64,000 nt of DNA, taken from NCBI GenBank assembly GCA_029906985.1, contig JARYMT010000002.1:207181-271180 (forward strand), written 5' to 3'. A program made the position numbers and the translations under genes. The notes under the pieces were generated by a model. It searched no databases and had not been told where the DNA came from. It saw only the letters and a list, made by a program, of their open reading frames with translations. How positions within the stretch are numbered: position 1 is the stretch's first letter; each line of letters opens with the position of its first letter. The stretch is from Microgenomates group bacterium (GTDB taxonomy: Bacteria; Patescibacteriota; Microgenomatia; UBA1406; GWC2-37-13). Below, one piece after another: positions 47,839 through 55,743 of this stretch.

Positions 47839-47908
47839 AGGTTTTGGATCCCGCCGTTCGCGAACGGCGGGATGGAGACCGTTGTGATACCATTTCACCA
47901 CGTCCCCT
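47839..47908 (-). pseudogene. Partial tRNA-Trp copy with palindromic insert at the anticodon
   Basis: Positions 47873-47908 repeat 47542-47577 exactly (36 bp), i.e. the 5' half of tRNA-Trp up to the anticodon. Just beyond, 47849-47872 is a perfect 24-bp palindrome (half-site TCCCGCCGTTCG), and 47840-47848 repeats GGTTTTGGA of the intact anticodon stem. A TGGA word lies on both sides of the palindrome, like a 4-bp target duplication. The T-arm and acceptor 3' side are missing. Confidence 0.75.
47849..47872. repeat. 24-bp perfect palindrome inside the tRNA-Trp fragment
   Basis: Half-site TCCCGCCGTTCG followed by its reverse complement. It is GC-rich in an AT-rich region and interrupts the copied tRNA sequence exactly in the anticodon loop, flanked by TGGA on both sides. 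Confidence 0.75.
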
Positions 47909-47982
47909 GGTGCTCCCGGGCCGAATCGAACGGCCATCAGAGGTTCCGCAAACCCCTATTCTATCCGTTAAACTACAGGAGC
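47908..47982 (-). tRNA. tRNA-Arg (GCG)
   Basis: Acceptor GCTCCTG / CGGGAGC, D-stem GTTT / GAAT (with wobbles), anticodon stem GGGGT / ACCTC with loop TTGCGGA (anticodon GCG, Arg), T-arm GGCCG-TTCGATT-CGGCC. CCA is encoded (47908-47910). The CCA is directly followed by G1 of the tRNA-Trp fragment. G34 is unusual, since most bacteria read CGY with ACG. Confidence 0.85.
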
Positions 47983-48122
47983 TTTTTTATTTTTTTTATT
48001 TTCCTGGTTATCTATATTTTAGCAGATAAAAATAATTGCCGTACAAAATTGTTTTAATTAAAAAAACTCTCGGCAAATTAAGCAAAGTTCAGGTTTGATT
48101 TAAAAATTTAAAGAAGTTTTTT

Positions 48123-49298
48123 TTAAACCATCCGGTAAACTCCTTTGATAAGCTGATCAACAAAATTGTCTATATTATAAAAATTGGAATTTATTATTTC
48201 TTTGATTTTTTCACCGTCTCGTTTCGTCAAATTTTCAACCGAGACCGAGACCAAAGCCGGATCATCAATTGGTCTGCCGATTTGTGAAACCAACCAGACA
48301 GTATTTTTCTTGCCGGTTTTTTGAAAAATTTCTTCAGCCAGTTTAAAAGAGAGGAGATTATAAATTTTACCCACATGGGAAACACAATTTTTGCCAGCCG
48401 ACGCCTCTGATCCAGCCACTCTCCCCAAAGGAATAAGGCCATTAACCCGGTTCCCCCGGCCGACTTGTCCGGAGTCGCCCGAATCAGCCGAAGTCCCGGT
48501 CACCGTCAAATAACAGCCGTCAACTCCCCTGCCTTCTTTATCTAGGGTGTTTAAAAAAATCTCGAAATTTATGGCAAAATTTTTTTTAATAAAATTCTTA
48601 ATCGCTCTTTTGACCGCTTCTTTTTTTTGGAAATAATCTTTTTCAGTTTTGATAAACTTATCAACAAAGGCAACCGCTAAGGTCAGGCTGATATTTTTTC
48701 CTTCCCGCCAGCCCATAATTTTGACATCTTCTCCGGTTTCCGGATAAAGTTTTTTAAATGACTGGCTGTTAATAAATCTTTCTGTCTGAAAAACTACTGT
48801 TTCTAAAAAAGTTTTTGGAGCGTAGCCAACCAAAGCAGAAGTGTCGTTAGCCGGCATTATCTTGCTTTGGCGTTTAAAAATATCGGCCAGTGAGGACGAG
48901 GCTGGTTTAATTTCGTTTTGCAGAAGAAAATTTTTTTTATTAAGAAAGCGATAGTGTTTTGTCAAAAACCCATAAATTTCTTCTTTAATAATTTTGTTTA
49001 AATTGATTTTTTTTCTGCCTACCTGACTGGTTGCCCGGTCGCCGATGATAAAAAGCATGGGTTTAATTATCTTGCCGCCGCCAAAACGGTTTTCGGTCGT
49101 CCCGGCCGCCAGAAGAGCTTTATCAATATTGAAATGAGGAATGATGCCAAATTCTTTTTTATAAATCTGGGAAAGACGAATTGACAACTGGTCAACCACC
49201 AAATCACAAATACTGTCAGGGTGACCTAACCCTTTTCGCTCAACTATCTCGACTTGACTTACCAATTTGGCTTGATTTTCTATTTTAATGTTGATCAT
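48123..49298 (-). CDS. mat: Archaeal-type S-adenosylmethionine synthetase
   Basis: The 391-residue protein matches the archaeal-type methionine adenosyltransferase (AdoMet_Synthase family), not ordinary bacterial MetK. Motifs in order: VERKGLGHPDSICD near the start, FGGGKIIKPM, MPANDTSALVGYAP in the middle, and GTSADSGDSGQVGRGNRVNGLI. It makes SAM from methionine and ATP in the cytoplasm. The expected length is about 400 residues. Its start overlaps the stop of the small zinc-ribbon gene by 4 bases (ATGA). SAM feeds the radical SAM enzyme at 52040 and RNA methylation. This form is patchily found in bacteria and suggests old transfer. Confidence 0.88.
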   Translation of the reverse strand: MINIKIENQAKLVSQVEIVERKGLGHPDSICDLVVDQLSIRLSQIYKKEFGIIPHFNIDKALLAAGTTENRFGGGKIIKPMLFIIGDRATSQVGRKKINLNKIIKEEIYGFLTKHYRFLNKKNFLLQNEIKPASSSLADIFKRQSKIMPANDTSALVGYAPKTFLETVVFQTERFINSQSFKKLYPETGEDVKIMGWREGKNISLTLAVAFVDKFIKTEKDYFQKKEAVKRAIKNFIKKNFAINFEIFLNTLDKEGRGVDGCYLTVTGTSADSGDSGQVGRGNRVNGLIPLGRVAGSEASAGKNCVSHVGKIYNLLSFKLAEEIFQKTGKKNTVWLVSQIGRPIDDPALVSVSVENLTKRDGEKIKEIINSNFYNIDNFVDQLIKGVYRMV

Positions 49299-49501
49299 TG
49301 TTTTGCTGAATCAACTTCTTGAATGGGACTCCGCCCCCCACCGGCTTCTCTTTCTCCACTAATTCTTACAGGAGAAACAGTAACAATCCTTCCACATCGG
49401 GGACACCGGAGGGGATCACCAATAATAACTGTAAAAGGAAAATCTTTTCCCTGATTACCATGACAATTTTCACAAACAGTCTGCATTGTATTTCTGCCCA
49501 T
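49295..49501 (-). CDS. Small zinc-ribbon protein
   Basis: The 68-residue product contains two Cys pairs, CENCHGN and CPRCGRI, spaced as a zinc ribbon, then a Gly/Arg/Glu-rich disordered tail. Its stop overlaps the SAM synthetase start (ATGA), so translation is coupled. It probably binds nucleic acid or a protein partner; the role is unknown. A later Met (MQTVCENC) is another possible start. Confidence 0.6.
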   Translation of the reverse strand: MGRNTMQTVCENCHGNQGKDFPFTVIIGDPLRCPRCGRIVTVSPVRISGEREAGGGRSPIQEVDSAKQ

Positions 49502-49531
49502 TTTTTAATATTATAATATATGCCATCAAAA

Positions 49532-50080
49532 ATGAATTATAAAAAAATCAGCTGGCAGGATTTTGAAAAAGACAGCCTTAAACTTTCGCAAAAAATCAAA
49601 GAAAGAAAAATCTCTTTAAGCAAAATTGTCGCCATTTCCCGTGGCGGACTGGTGATCGCCCGAATTCTTTCTGATCTTTTGACGCTTCCTGTTTCCAATA
49701 TTGTTATTTCCTCTTATAAAGATATGCGACAGTTAAAAGAACCCCAGATTATTGAAGTTTCGCCCTCCTCCTTTATTAATGAAAACCTTTTGATTGTCGA
49801 TGAAGTTTCCGACAGCGGAAAAACCTTTAAAAGAGCCCTTTCTTATTTCAAAAATCTGCCAGTCGCCGCCATTTATACCGCCTCACCTTATATTAAACCA
49901 AAAACCGCTTTTGTTCCTGATTTTTACATAAAAACCATTGATGCCTGGATTATTTTCCCATATGATATCAAAGAAACTTATCAGGCTTTTTTAAAAAAAT
50001 TCAGCTCGGCCAAAAAAGCCGTCAACAAAATGAGCCGGCTGGGTTTTAAAAATTGGGAATTGCAAAACATTTTAAAATGA
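49532..50080 (+). CDS. Phosphoribosyltransferase family protein
   Basis: The PRTase motif LLIVDEVSDSGKTFKRAL (PRPP-binding loop) and the early ISRGGLVIARILSDLL fit the xanthine/hypoxanthine-guanine type. From ATG 49532 it has 182 residues. The in-frame ATG at 49520 is only 2 bases after a TATAAT box (49512-49517), so a transcript would begin inside or after it; 49532 is the better start. It salvages a purine-like base with PRPP in the cytoplasm; the base cannot be told. It ends in an ATGA overlap with the metallopeptidase gene. Confidence 0.8.
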   Translation: MNYKKISWQDFEKDSLKLSQKIKERKISLSKIVAISRGGLVIARILSDLLTLPVSNIVISSYKDMRQLKEPQIIEVSPSSFINENLLIVDEVSDSGKTFKRALSYFKNLPVAAIYTASPYIKPKTAFVPDFYIKTIDAWIIFPYDIKETYQAFLKKFSSAKKAVNKMSRLGFKNWELQNILK

Positions 50081-50448
50081 AATACGAAAAGGCGCCGGAA
50101 ATAAAAAAAAAGATCGAAATTTTAATCAAAAAATTAAAAATGGATTACATCGATTTAGAAAGAATCGAGTGTATCCGCAGTTTTGACGCAAAAACCCGCG
50201 CTTATGCCCGGATCTGGGGAATGGCAAAAATTTTTTCTGAAGTCTGCGGGATTGAACCGCATTATATTATCGAAGTCAATGGGAAAAAATTTGACAAACT
50301 CACCAAGCGGGAAAAAATTAAGACGCTTATTCATGAGCTTCTTCATATCCCCAAAACTTTTTCCGGCGCTCTTCTTGCCCATCGCGGCCGGTATCATCGG
50401 ATCAATGACCGGGAAGTGGAAAAAATAATCCATAACATCGAAATTTAA
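50077..50448 (+). CDS. Putative zinc metallopeptidase (HELLH)
   Basis: The start ATG 50077 overlaps the PRTase stop (ATGA), giving 123 residues. TLIHELLHIPKTFSGALLAHRGRYHRIND carries HExxH with further His downstream that can complete a zinc site. This resembles the small putative phage/archaeal metallopeptidase family. There is no signal peptide. The pairing with a PRTase is conserved-looking but its meaning is unknown. It may act on a DNA-protein or stress target; this is inference. Confidence 0.7.
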   Translation: MKYEKAPEIKKKIEILIKKLKMDYIDLERIECIRSFDAKTRAYARIWGMAKIFSEVCGIEPHYIIEVNGKKFDKLTKREKIKTLIHELLHIPKTFSGALLAHRGRYHRINDREVEKIIHNIEI

Positions 50449-50535
50449 TCTTCTCTTGAATTTTTTTAAATTGAAAACTTTTTAAAACCAAAGACATTGA
50501 AGGCGTCATTCAGCCAGCGGCTAACTTAATTTTGT

Positions 50536-51159
50536 TTAGGTTCCAAAATATCGGTCGCCGTAATCGCCCAAACCCGGAACAATATATTTTGTGACGTTTA
50601 ATTTCTTGTCGACAACGGCGGTAAAAATTTTTACCCGGGGAAACTCTTTTTGGACCATCTTTATCCCTTCGGTGGCGGCGACAACACAAACAACAATAAT
50701 TCGTTTAGGATTTTTTGGAGCAACCTGACGCAAAACATGAACCAATGAGCCGCCGGTTGCCAACATTGGATCGGTAATAATAACAACACTTTTTTCTGTA
50801 ACCAGAGGCATTTTCCAGTAATATTGCGAGGCTTTTGCTGTCTTTTCATCTCGCTCCAAACCAATAAAACCAATTTTTGATTTTGGCAACAAATATAAAG
50901 CCCCAAACAGCATCGCTATCCCTGCCCGAAGAACCGGTAAAATAATAATTTCATCACTAATTTTTACTCCACCGGTTTTACTTAAAGGGGTTTCTAAAGT
51001 TATTTTTTGAAGTTGTAAATCGCGAATTGCCTCAAAAAATAAAAGTTGGCAAATTCTGTCCGAATAATGACGGAATTTGTGAAGACTCGTTTTCCGATTG
51101 CGAAGATGGCTTAAGAAATCTTGGATTAAGGAGTGTTTTACTATATAAACATTTTTCAT
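50536..51159 (-). CDS. upp: Uracil phosphoribosyltransferase
   Basis: The protein is about 207 residues from ATG 51159; an in-frame TTG at 51171 overlaps the previous stop. Family motifs: LPVLRAGIAMLFGALYLLP, the PRPP loop VVIITDPMLATGGSLVHVL, and the C-terminal uracil-binding YIVPGLGDYGDRYFGT. It turns uracil and PRPP into UMP. It is the last gene of the six-gene operon and directly uses the uracil released by the phosphorylase just upstream. Confidence 0.93.
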   Translation of the reverse strand: MKNVYIVKHSLIQDFLSHLRNRKTSLHKFRHYSDRICQLLFFEAIRDLQLQKITLETPLSKTGGVKISDEIIILPVLRAGIAMLFGALYLLPKSKIGFIGLERDEKTAKASQYYWKMPLVTEKSVVIITDPMLATGGSLVHVLRQVAPKNPKRIIVVCVVAATEGIKMVQKEFPRVKIFTAVVDKKLNVTKYIVPGLGDYGDRYFGT

Positions 51160-51167
51160 ATTAATAA

Positions 51168-52010
51168 TCAAAGTGGTAAACTTTTTATAATATCAAGGTT
51201 AACATATTTTATTTTTTTCTTCTTTTTCAATCTGTCCCAATAAGTCAAAATTCTTACTGCTTCGCTGGCTATCAAAGCTGGTCTTTGTTCAAACTCTTTA
51301 TTGATAATAAACTGGTTGGTTACTCGATTGGCAATAACAACACAGCAAGAACCGGCCTTTTTTCCGTATAAATTGGCTAAAGTAAACAAACAGGCTGTTT
51401 CCATTTCAAAATTTTTGACCTTAGCATTTTGAAGATCTTTAAGTAAATTTTTTTTAAATGAAGGCTGGTAGTTTTGAAAGCCGGGTCTTCCCTGACCGCA
51501 ATAAAAAGTATCTGTTGAAGCAGTAATCCCTAGATGATATGGAATTTTTAGTTTCTGGGCGGCAAAAATCAACGCCAAAACTACTTCAAAATCAGCTACC
51601 GCCGGATATTCGGTCATAACATAGTCTTTACTGGCGCCATCAAGTCTGACTGCGGCACTGCTGATTATTATGTCCCCGCAATTAATTTCTTTGACAATAC
51701 TACCACAGGTGCCTATCCTTATAAATGTTTCTACCCCAATTCTAATCGATTCTTCGAAAGCGATGCTTAAGGCCGGAGAACCAATTCCCGAACTTAAACA
51801 GGCAATATCTGCCCCTTTGTATTTTCCCCTAATAGAAAAATATTCTCGGTATCTGGCCACCGGCTTAAAATTGTCCCAAAGTTCACCAACTTTATCAACT
51901 CGCCACGGATCACCGGGCATCAACACATATTTCGCCAAATCCCCCTGCCCGCAATGGATATGATATTGTTTTCCTTTAATTACCACTTTGGTGGCATCGG
52001 TTTTAGGCAT
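51168..52010 (-). CDS. udp: Uridine phosphorylase-type nucleoside phosphorylase
   Basis: The 280-residue protein is a PNP_UDP family member: YVLMPGDPWRVDKVGE, CLSSGIGSPALSIAFEE, FIRIGTCGSI and NFEMETACLFTLANLYG (the ribose-binding MEMEt motif). It splits uridine or a related nucleoside with phosphate into base and ribose-1-phosphate. Neighbours are upp downstream and the radical SAM gene upstream (29 bases), so it may also process an unusual nucleoside made by the operon. TATAAT about 13 bases upstream of the start could give a second promoter. Confidence 0.85.
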   Translation of the reverse strand: MPKTDATKVVIKGKQYHIHCGQGDLAKYVLMPGDPWRVDKVGELWDNFKPVARYREYFSIRGKYKGADIACLSSGIGSPALSIAFEESIRIGVETFIRIGTCGSIVKEINCGDIIISSAAVRLDGASKDYVMTEYPAVADFEVVLALIFAAQKLKIPYHLGITASTDTFYCGQGRPGFQNYQPSFKKNLLKDLQNAKVKNFEMETACLFTLANLYGKKAGSCCVVIANRVTNQFIINKEFEQRPALIASEAVRILTYWDRLKKKKKIKYVNLDIIKSLPL

Positions 52011-52039
52011 TTTTTCTTTAATTATTATAACTTATTTAG

Positions 52040-53269
52040 TCAATCAAAAAATTTAAATAACTGGCCGTTTTTTATTTTAACCCTAGAAAAAGTTACCTGA
52101 GGATTATTTTTTAATTTCTTAATCATCAAATTAACTTTGTAATTAAAGCTCGTAAAATAACATGGGCCAAAACCAAAGCAGTAAGCAGATTTAAATTTTT
52201 TTATCAAATTTGAGTGATTAATTAATTGATTAATTGTTTTTTTTGTCAAAAGAATTGAAGGGGTCGTAGAACTAAATCGGGCTTGTTCTTCATATTTACC
52301 ACAGCCAATCAATTGACCAAAGGCGTTGACAGTCGGCCTTAAATAACTTTGCCAGCAGATTTCTCCGTTTTTTAAATAATTTTCTAATAATTTTTTCTTG
52401 ATCATACCGCTTTCCTCTTTCCCGTCCCGATATAGGATATGAAAATTCTTTGTTTCCAAACTTCTGGCTTGATTAAGATATTTTTCGGCAGATTTTTTTA
52501 AATTAACAGCTGATTCTGATATCGTCATTACATTAGTTTTTAACAGGCAAAAATCAGCAAAATCAGCGCCGATTTTTTTCATTAATTTAGCAAAATCAAT
52601 TATTTCGTAAAAATTTTTTTGATTAATAACAAAGTGACCACCAATTATACATTTGGGATTTTTTTTGCTGCGGATATCGCAAATTTTTTTTATGTTTTTT
52701 ATTCTAATATCAAAATTGTCGTTTTTTTGCGGAAAATGAATTATGTCGTGAGTTTTTTTTGTCGCCGCATCAAGACTAAATCTGATAAAAGAAGCTTTTG
52801 TTGCCAATTGATCAAGGTTTTTGAAATTATTGGTTCCGTTGGAAATTATTGAAACAAGGATGCCTTCCCTTCTTGCCAATTCGATTATTTTTTCAAACCT
52901 ATCTATCAATAGCGGCTCACCCAATCCATCAAAACGTATCGCTATTACTCCCGCTTGGGCTAATTTTATAATAATATTTTTATAATCATTAAAGGATAAA
53001 TTTTGGCGGTTGGTTCGAAGGGTTCTCGTTTGACAATAAAAGCAATTATCTGAACAATTATTAACTGCTCTAAAATTAATTATTATCGGAGTCCAGATTT
53101 TGTTTTCAAGATATTTTTTTATCTGCCGAGGAAGCACTTTGGCTGGATTAAGCGGATAAAAATCTCCAGAAGTAAAAGGGATTTTCAGCCCATCAGAAGA
53201 AAGCAAATAGTTCCAATCTCCAAATTCGCTTCTTTTCTCCAAATATTTTTCAGTTAAAAAATTTTTCAT
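52040..53269 (-). CDS. Radical SAM enzyme
   Basis: The 409-residue protein has the [4Fe-4S] motif C72-x3-C76-x2-C79 (CSDNCFYC), the glycine motif FDGLGEPLL, and IRFSLDAATKKTHDIIHF. The C-terminal part has spaced Cys (ICWQSYLRPTVNAFGQLIGCGKYEE and YCFGFGPCYF) that may bind a second cluster, as in SPASM/twitch proteins. It overlaps the end of folE2 by 20 bases. Together with FolE2 it could act on a pterin or deazaguanine-like product, but it lacks clear QueE features. The substrate is unknown. Confidence 0.85.
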   Translation of the reverse strand: MKNFLTEKYLEKRSEFGDWNYLLSSDGLKIPFTSGDFYPLNPAKVLPRQIKKYLENKIWTPIIINFRAVNNCSDNCFYCQTRTLRTNRQNLSFNDYKNIIIKLAQAGVIAIRFDGLGEPLLIDRFEKIIELARREGILVSIISNGTNNFKNLDQLATKASFIRFSLDAATKKTHDIIHFPQKNDNFDIRIKNIKKICDIRSKKNPKCIIGGHFVINQKNFYEIIDFAKLMKKIGADFADFCLLKTNVMTISESAVNLKKSAEKYLNQARSLETKNFHILYRDGKEESGMIKKKLLENYLKNGEICWQSYLRPTVNAFGQLIGCGKYEEQARFSSTTPSILLTKKTINQLINHSNLIKKFKSAYCFGFGPCYFTSFNYKVNLMIKKLKNNPQVTFSRVKIKNGQLFKFFD

Positions 53270-54020
53270 TATAAGTTATGCTTGCCAGGGCATTATGATT
53301 ATGAATTGACTCAAAACTTTTCGCCTCAACAATAAAAGCCTTATATTTTCTTTTTTTCAACCATTGGGCAATATCTCTTACTACATCCTCGACAAACTTA
53401 GCTTTTTTTACTGCCTCATCAATAACATATTTTTCATCTTTTCTTTTCAAAATGGAAAAAAGTTCATGGCTGCCATTCTTTTCAACTAAATTTATTAAAT
53501 CATCAAACCAGTCTTTTCTTTTTGGCGTCACCAGTAAAGTTACTCTTGCTCTTTGATTGTGGGCGGCTGATTTACTTATAGCTAAGCTACATGGGCAAAG
53601 CAAAAAAATGGGTACTTTGACTCCTAAATTTATTGATACTTTTTCACCAACCAATTTGGCTTTAATAAAACAATCATAACTTAAGTAGCTTTTTTTACCT
53701 GATTTTGGTGATTTTTTTTCTTTAATAAAATTAAAATTTAAGTCAAAAAATATTTCTGAGCAACCAATCTGCTGACGTAACGATATTAATAAATCAGCAA
53801 TGGTTTTTTTTGACAAAATTTTTTTTGACAACGGATATAAAACTTCCACCAGTCTGCTCATATGAATGCCTTTTTGGGTTTCGGTTAAATTAGTCAAGAT
53901 ATTGATTTTGGCGATTGACCGGTTATTTTTTGATAAATAAATTGGCCAATCAAGGTCGGTTATTCCAACTTTATTAATTGCTATACCCCGGTTATCTTTT
54001 TTTGCGTGAACGTCTATCAT
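53250..54020 (-). CDS. folE2: GTP cyclohydrolase FolE2 (type IB)
   Basis: The 256-residue protein fits the FolE2/MptA family: KGIHMSRLVEVLYP, then CPCSLAISKSAAHNQRARVTLLV (Cys and His of the active site), and a C-terminal SFESIHNHNALA. It opens GTP to a dihydroneopterin triphosphate or cyclic phosphate, the first step to folate, queuosine or archaeosine, and tetrahydromethanopterin. No QueD/QueC or folate enzymes are nearby. It overlaps the kinase gene by 4 bases and the radical SAM gene by 20, so the product is probably handed to the operon partners. Confidence 0.88.
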   Translation of the reverse strand: MIDVHAKKDNRGIAINKVGITDLDWPIYLSKNNRSIAKINILTNLTETQKGIHMSRLVEVLYPLSKKILSKKTIADLLISLRQQIGCSEIFFDLNFNFIKEKKSPKSGKKSYLSYDCFIKAKLVGEKVSINLGVKVPIFLLCPCSLAISKSAAHNQRARVTLLVTPKRKDWFDDLINLVEKNGSHELFSILKRKDEKYVIDEAVKKAKFVEDVVRDIAQWLKKRKYKAFIVEAKSFESIHNHNALASITYNEKFFN

Positions 54021-54628
54021 TTTAAAAAAATCTGTTGAGCAAATTTATTAAGCAACCCTATTTTACCATGATTATTAATAACTAAAAAATGGAATTTCTT
54101 TTGATTAATCTCGTTAAAATCATCTTTTTGGAAAAATCTGTTAAAAATTTCCTTTGGCGTTTTTGAAAAGCCGCCTCTTTTTTGATTAAATTGTTGTCGT
54201 CGAATCAATGGTGTATTAATATAGATAAATTTTGATTGTTTGATAACATCTTTAGGAATTAAATTTAATCGGGATTTAATTGAAAGATTAAATTTTTTCT
54301 TAAGATCTAATCCGCATGACACTTCTATTAAAATTGGTTTGTTTTTTTTTCTGTTTTCGGAAATTTTTTTTAATAAGTTTAAAAAGACTAAATCATAGAC
54401 AAAAGGTTTTGTAATTCTAAATTGGTTTTTTGCTATATTTTGATGAAACATTTTTTCTTTATCTTTTTTTATCACCGAAATTAACTCTTTAAGATCTGAA
54501 AGATTTAAAGGCTTTATGTTTCTCTTTTTCAGTTGATTGTTTAAAAAAGCAATAAAAGTCGTTTTTCCAGCCGCCGCCGGTCCAAAAATCCAAATTATTT
54601 TTTTATCGATATAGTTTAAGACATTCAT
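54017..54628 (-). CDS. P-loop kinase-like protein
   Basis: The 203-residue protein starts with a Walker A motif G16-PAAA-GKTT and a hydrophobic strand before it (KKIIWIFG). PILIEVSCGLDLKKK may hold the second acidic motif. The length and the Lys/Arg-rich lid region (TPLIRRQQFNQKRGG) resemble nucleoside or adenylylsulfate kinases. It overlaps the deaminase gene by 26 bases and folE2 by 4. It may phosphorylate a nucleoside intermediate of the operon. The exact family is not recognised. Confidence 0.7.
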   Translation of the reverse strand: MNVLNYIDKKIIWIFGPAAAGKTTFIAFLNNQLKKRNIKPLNLSDLKELISVIKKDKEKMFHQNIAKNQFRITKPFVYDLVFLNLLKKISENRKKNKPILIEVSCGLDLKKKFNLSIKSRLNLIPKDVIKQSKFIYINTPLIRRQQFNQKRGGFSKTPKEIFNRFFQKDDFNEINQKKFHFLVINNHGKIGLLNKFAQQIFLK

Positions 54629-55043
54629 TTTTTAAAACCCCCCCTTTTATTTTTATTTTTCTTAAATTTAAATCAGATAAAATAATTGATTCTAGCTCTT
54701 TTTTAGTTTCAAAATATTTCTTACCTGCTTCTCTTCCAGCGCCATAATATATTTTTTCTATGTGAGCCCAGTAACAGGCAGTTAAACACATTAAACATGG
54801 CTTTAAAGTAACGTAAAGAGTACATTTTTTTAAATTGGGTCCTAATAATTTTCCTGCTTTTCTTATGGCAATAATTTCCGCGTGAGCAGTCGCATCTTTT
54901 AATTGGTCTTTTTGATTATAAGCTTGGGAAATTATTTTGTTTTTGTTAACGATGATTGCGCCGATCGGCGGATAGCCTAATTTTTTCCCAATTTTAGCCT
55001 GATTAATTGCCATTCTCATAAAATATTGATGATTTTTTTTCAT
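54603..55043 (-). CDS. Cytidine/guanine-type zinc deaminase (TadA/GuaD-like)
   Basis: The 146-residue protein shows the deaminase zinc site H54-A-E56 (TAHAEIIAI) and P-C83-LM-C86 (LKPCLMCLTACYWA). Length and the C-terminal YYGAGREAG segment fit the TadA/guanine deaminase branch. It may deaminate guanine, a nucleoside, or a pathway intermediate. It is the first gene of the operon, with a TATAAT about 33 bases upstream on the minus strand. The tRNA-Arg here carries G34, so a tRNA A34 role is not required by it. Confidence 0.8.
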   Translation of the reverse strand: MKKNHQYFMRMAINQAKIGKKLGYPPIGAIIVNKNKIISQAYNQKDQLKDATAHAEIIAIRKAGKLLGPNLKKCTLYVTLKPCLMCLTACYWAHIEKIYYGAGREAGKKYFETKKELESIILSDLNLRKIKIKGGVLKNECLKLYR

Positions 55044-55158
55044 AGATGTCGGCTTTAAAAAATCTTTCTCTTAGGATTATACAAAATCAGCTCCGATTTT
55101 GGACAAAAATTATTCTCAATGATAAACAAATATAGCCGTAATAATTATTTTTTAGTTT

Positions 55159-55167
55159 TGTTATAAT
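55159..55167 (+). promoter_or_regulatory. Extended -10 promoter for the tRNA-Leu/tRNA-Ser unit
   Basis: TGTTATAAT matches the extended -10 consensus and lies about 80 bases before tRNA-Leu. Confidence 0.55.
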
Positions 55168-55247
55168 ATTTTTAACTTTTTAATATAGCGCTGTGGTCCT
55201 GAATTAAATTAAAGTTTATTTCGGGATAAACCCGATCAAGGCAGATT

Positions 55248-55329
55248 GCCCCGATGCTGGAATTGGCAGACAGGTACGCTTCAGGAGCGTATGCCGCAAG
55301 GCATAGAGGTTCAAGTCCTCTTCGGGGCA
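55248..55329 (+). tRNA. tRNA-Leu (CAG)
   Basis: Acceptor GCCCCGA / TCGGGGC, anticodon stem TACGC / GCGTA with loop TTCAGGA (anticodon CAG), a long variable arm (TGCCGCAAGGCA) and T-arm GAGG-TTCAAGT-CCTC, as expected for Leu. CCA is not encoded. Confidence 0.93.
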
Positions 55330-55400
55330 CAGTCCGTCTGCTTTTTCTTTTTGTCTTAATTCATTTGAACTAAGACCTGAAGAACAAGTTAGGCGAAAGA

Positions 55401-55445
55401 AGAATCTGTAAACTTTCCCGCTTTGCGGGATAGTCAACAGATTCT
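55401..55445. other. Nested hairpin between tRNA-Leu and tRNA-Ser
   Basis: Outer stem AGAATCTGT (55401-55409) pairs with ACAGATTCT (55437-55445), and an inner stem TCCCGC (55416-55421) pairs with GCGGGA (55425-55430). It may be an RNA processing signal. There is no T-run after it. Confidence 0.5.
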
Positions 55446-55448
55446 AAT

Positions 55449-55537
55449 GGAGAGGTGGCTGAGCGGTCCAAAGCGAAGGTTTGCTAAACCTTTGAGTCGA
55501 AAGACTCGCGAGGGTTCGAATCCCTCCCTCTCCGCCA
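55449..55537 (+). tRNA. tRNA-Ser (GCT)
   Basis: Acceptor GGAGAGG / CCTCTCC, anticodon stem AAGGT / ACCTT with loop TTGCTAA (anticodon GCT), long variable arm GAGTCGAAAGACTC, T-arm GAGGG-TTCGAAT-CCCTC. Discriminator G and an encoded CCA (55535-55537). Confidence 0.93.
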
Positions 55538-55620
55538 GTTAGAATTTAAGGTTGCTGGCTCGCCCGAAGCTAAGGCTCGCCAGCCGATTTTAGGCGCAAA
55601 ATTGAATTTTTTGTCTTTGT

Positions 55621-55660
55621 CCCGCAAAAGCGGAACGCCAGAAGCGGGCTTTTCTTTTTC
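55621..55660 (+). terminator. Likely terminator of the tRNA unit
   Basis: CCCGC (55621) pairs with GCGGG (55644-55648), or locally CCGC-AAAA-GCGG, followed by a T-rich run (CTTTTCTTTTTC). Confidence 0.4.
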
Positions 55661-55743
55661 TTGATTGAATTTATTTTATTTATTATCATTAAATTAAACA
55701 ATAATTATTTTTAAATAATTATTATTAAATTAAAGAAAAAAAT

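Noticed and set aside
47844..48029. Plus-strand open frames across the tRNA pair
   Set aside because: They overlap tRNA-Arg and the tRNA-Trp fragment on the other strand and have no coding-like composition.
52040..54020. Assignment of the radical SAM/FolE2 pair to queuosine synthesis
   Set aside because: The radical SAM protein is 409 residues with extra C-terminal Cys, unlike compact QueE, and no QueD or QueC is near.
54603..55043. Firm call of the deaminase as tRNA-editing TadA
   Set aside because: The zinc motifs fit TadA and guanine deaminases alike, it is the first gene of a nucleotide operon, and the only tRNA-Arg here has G34.
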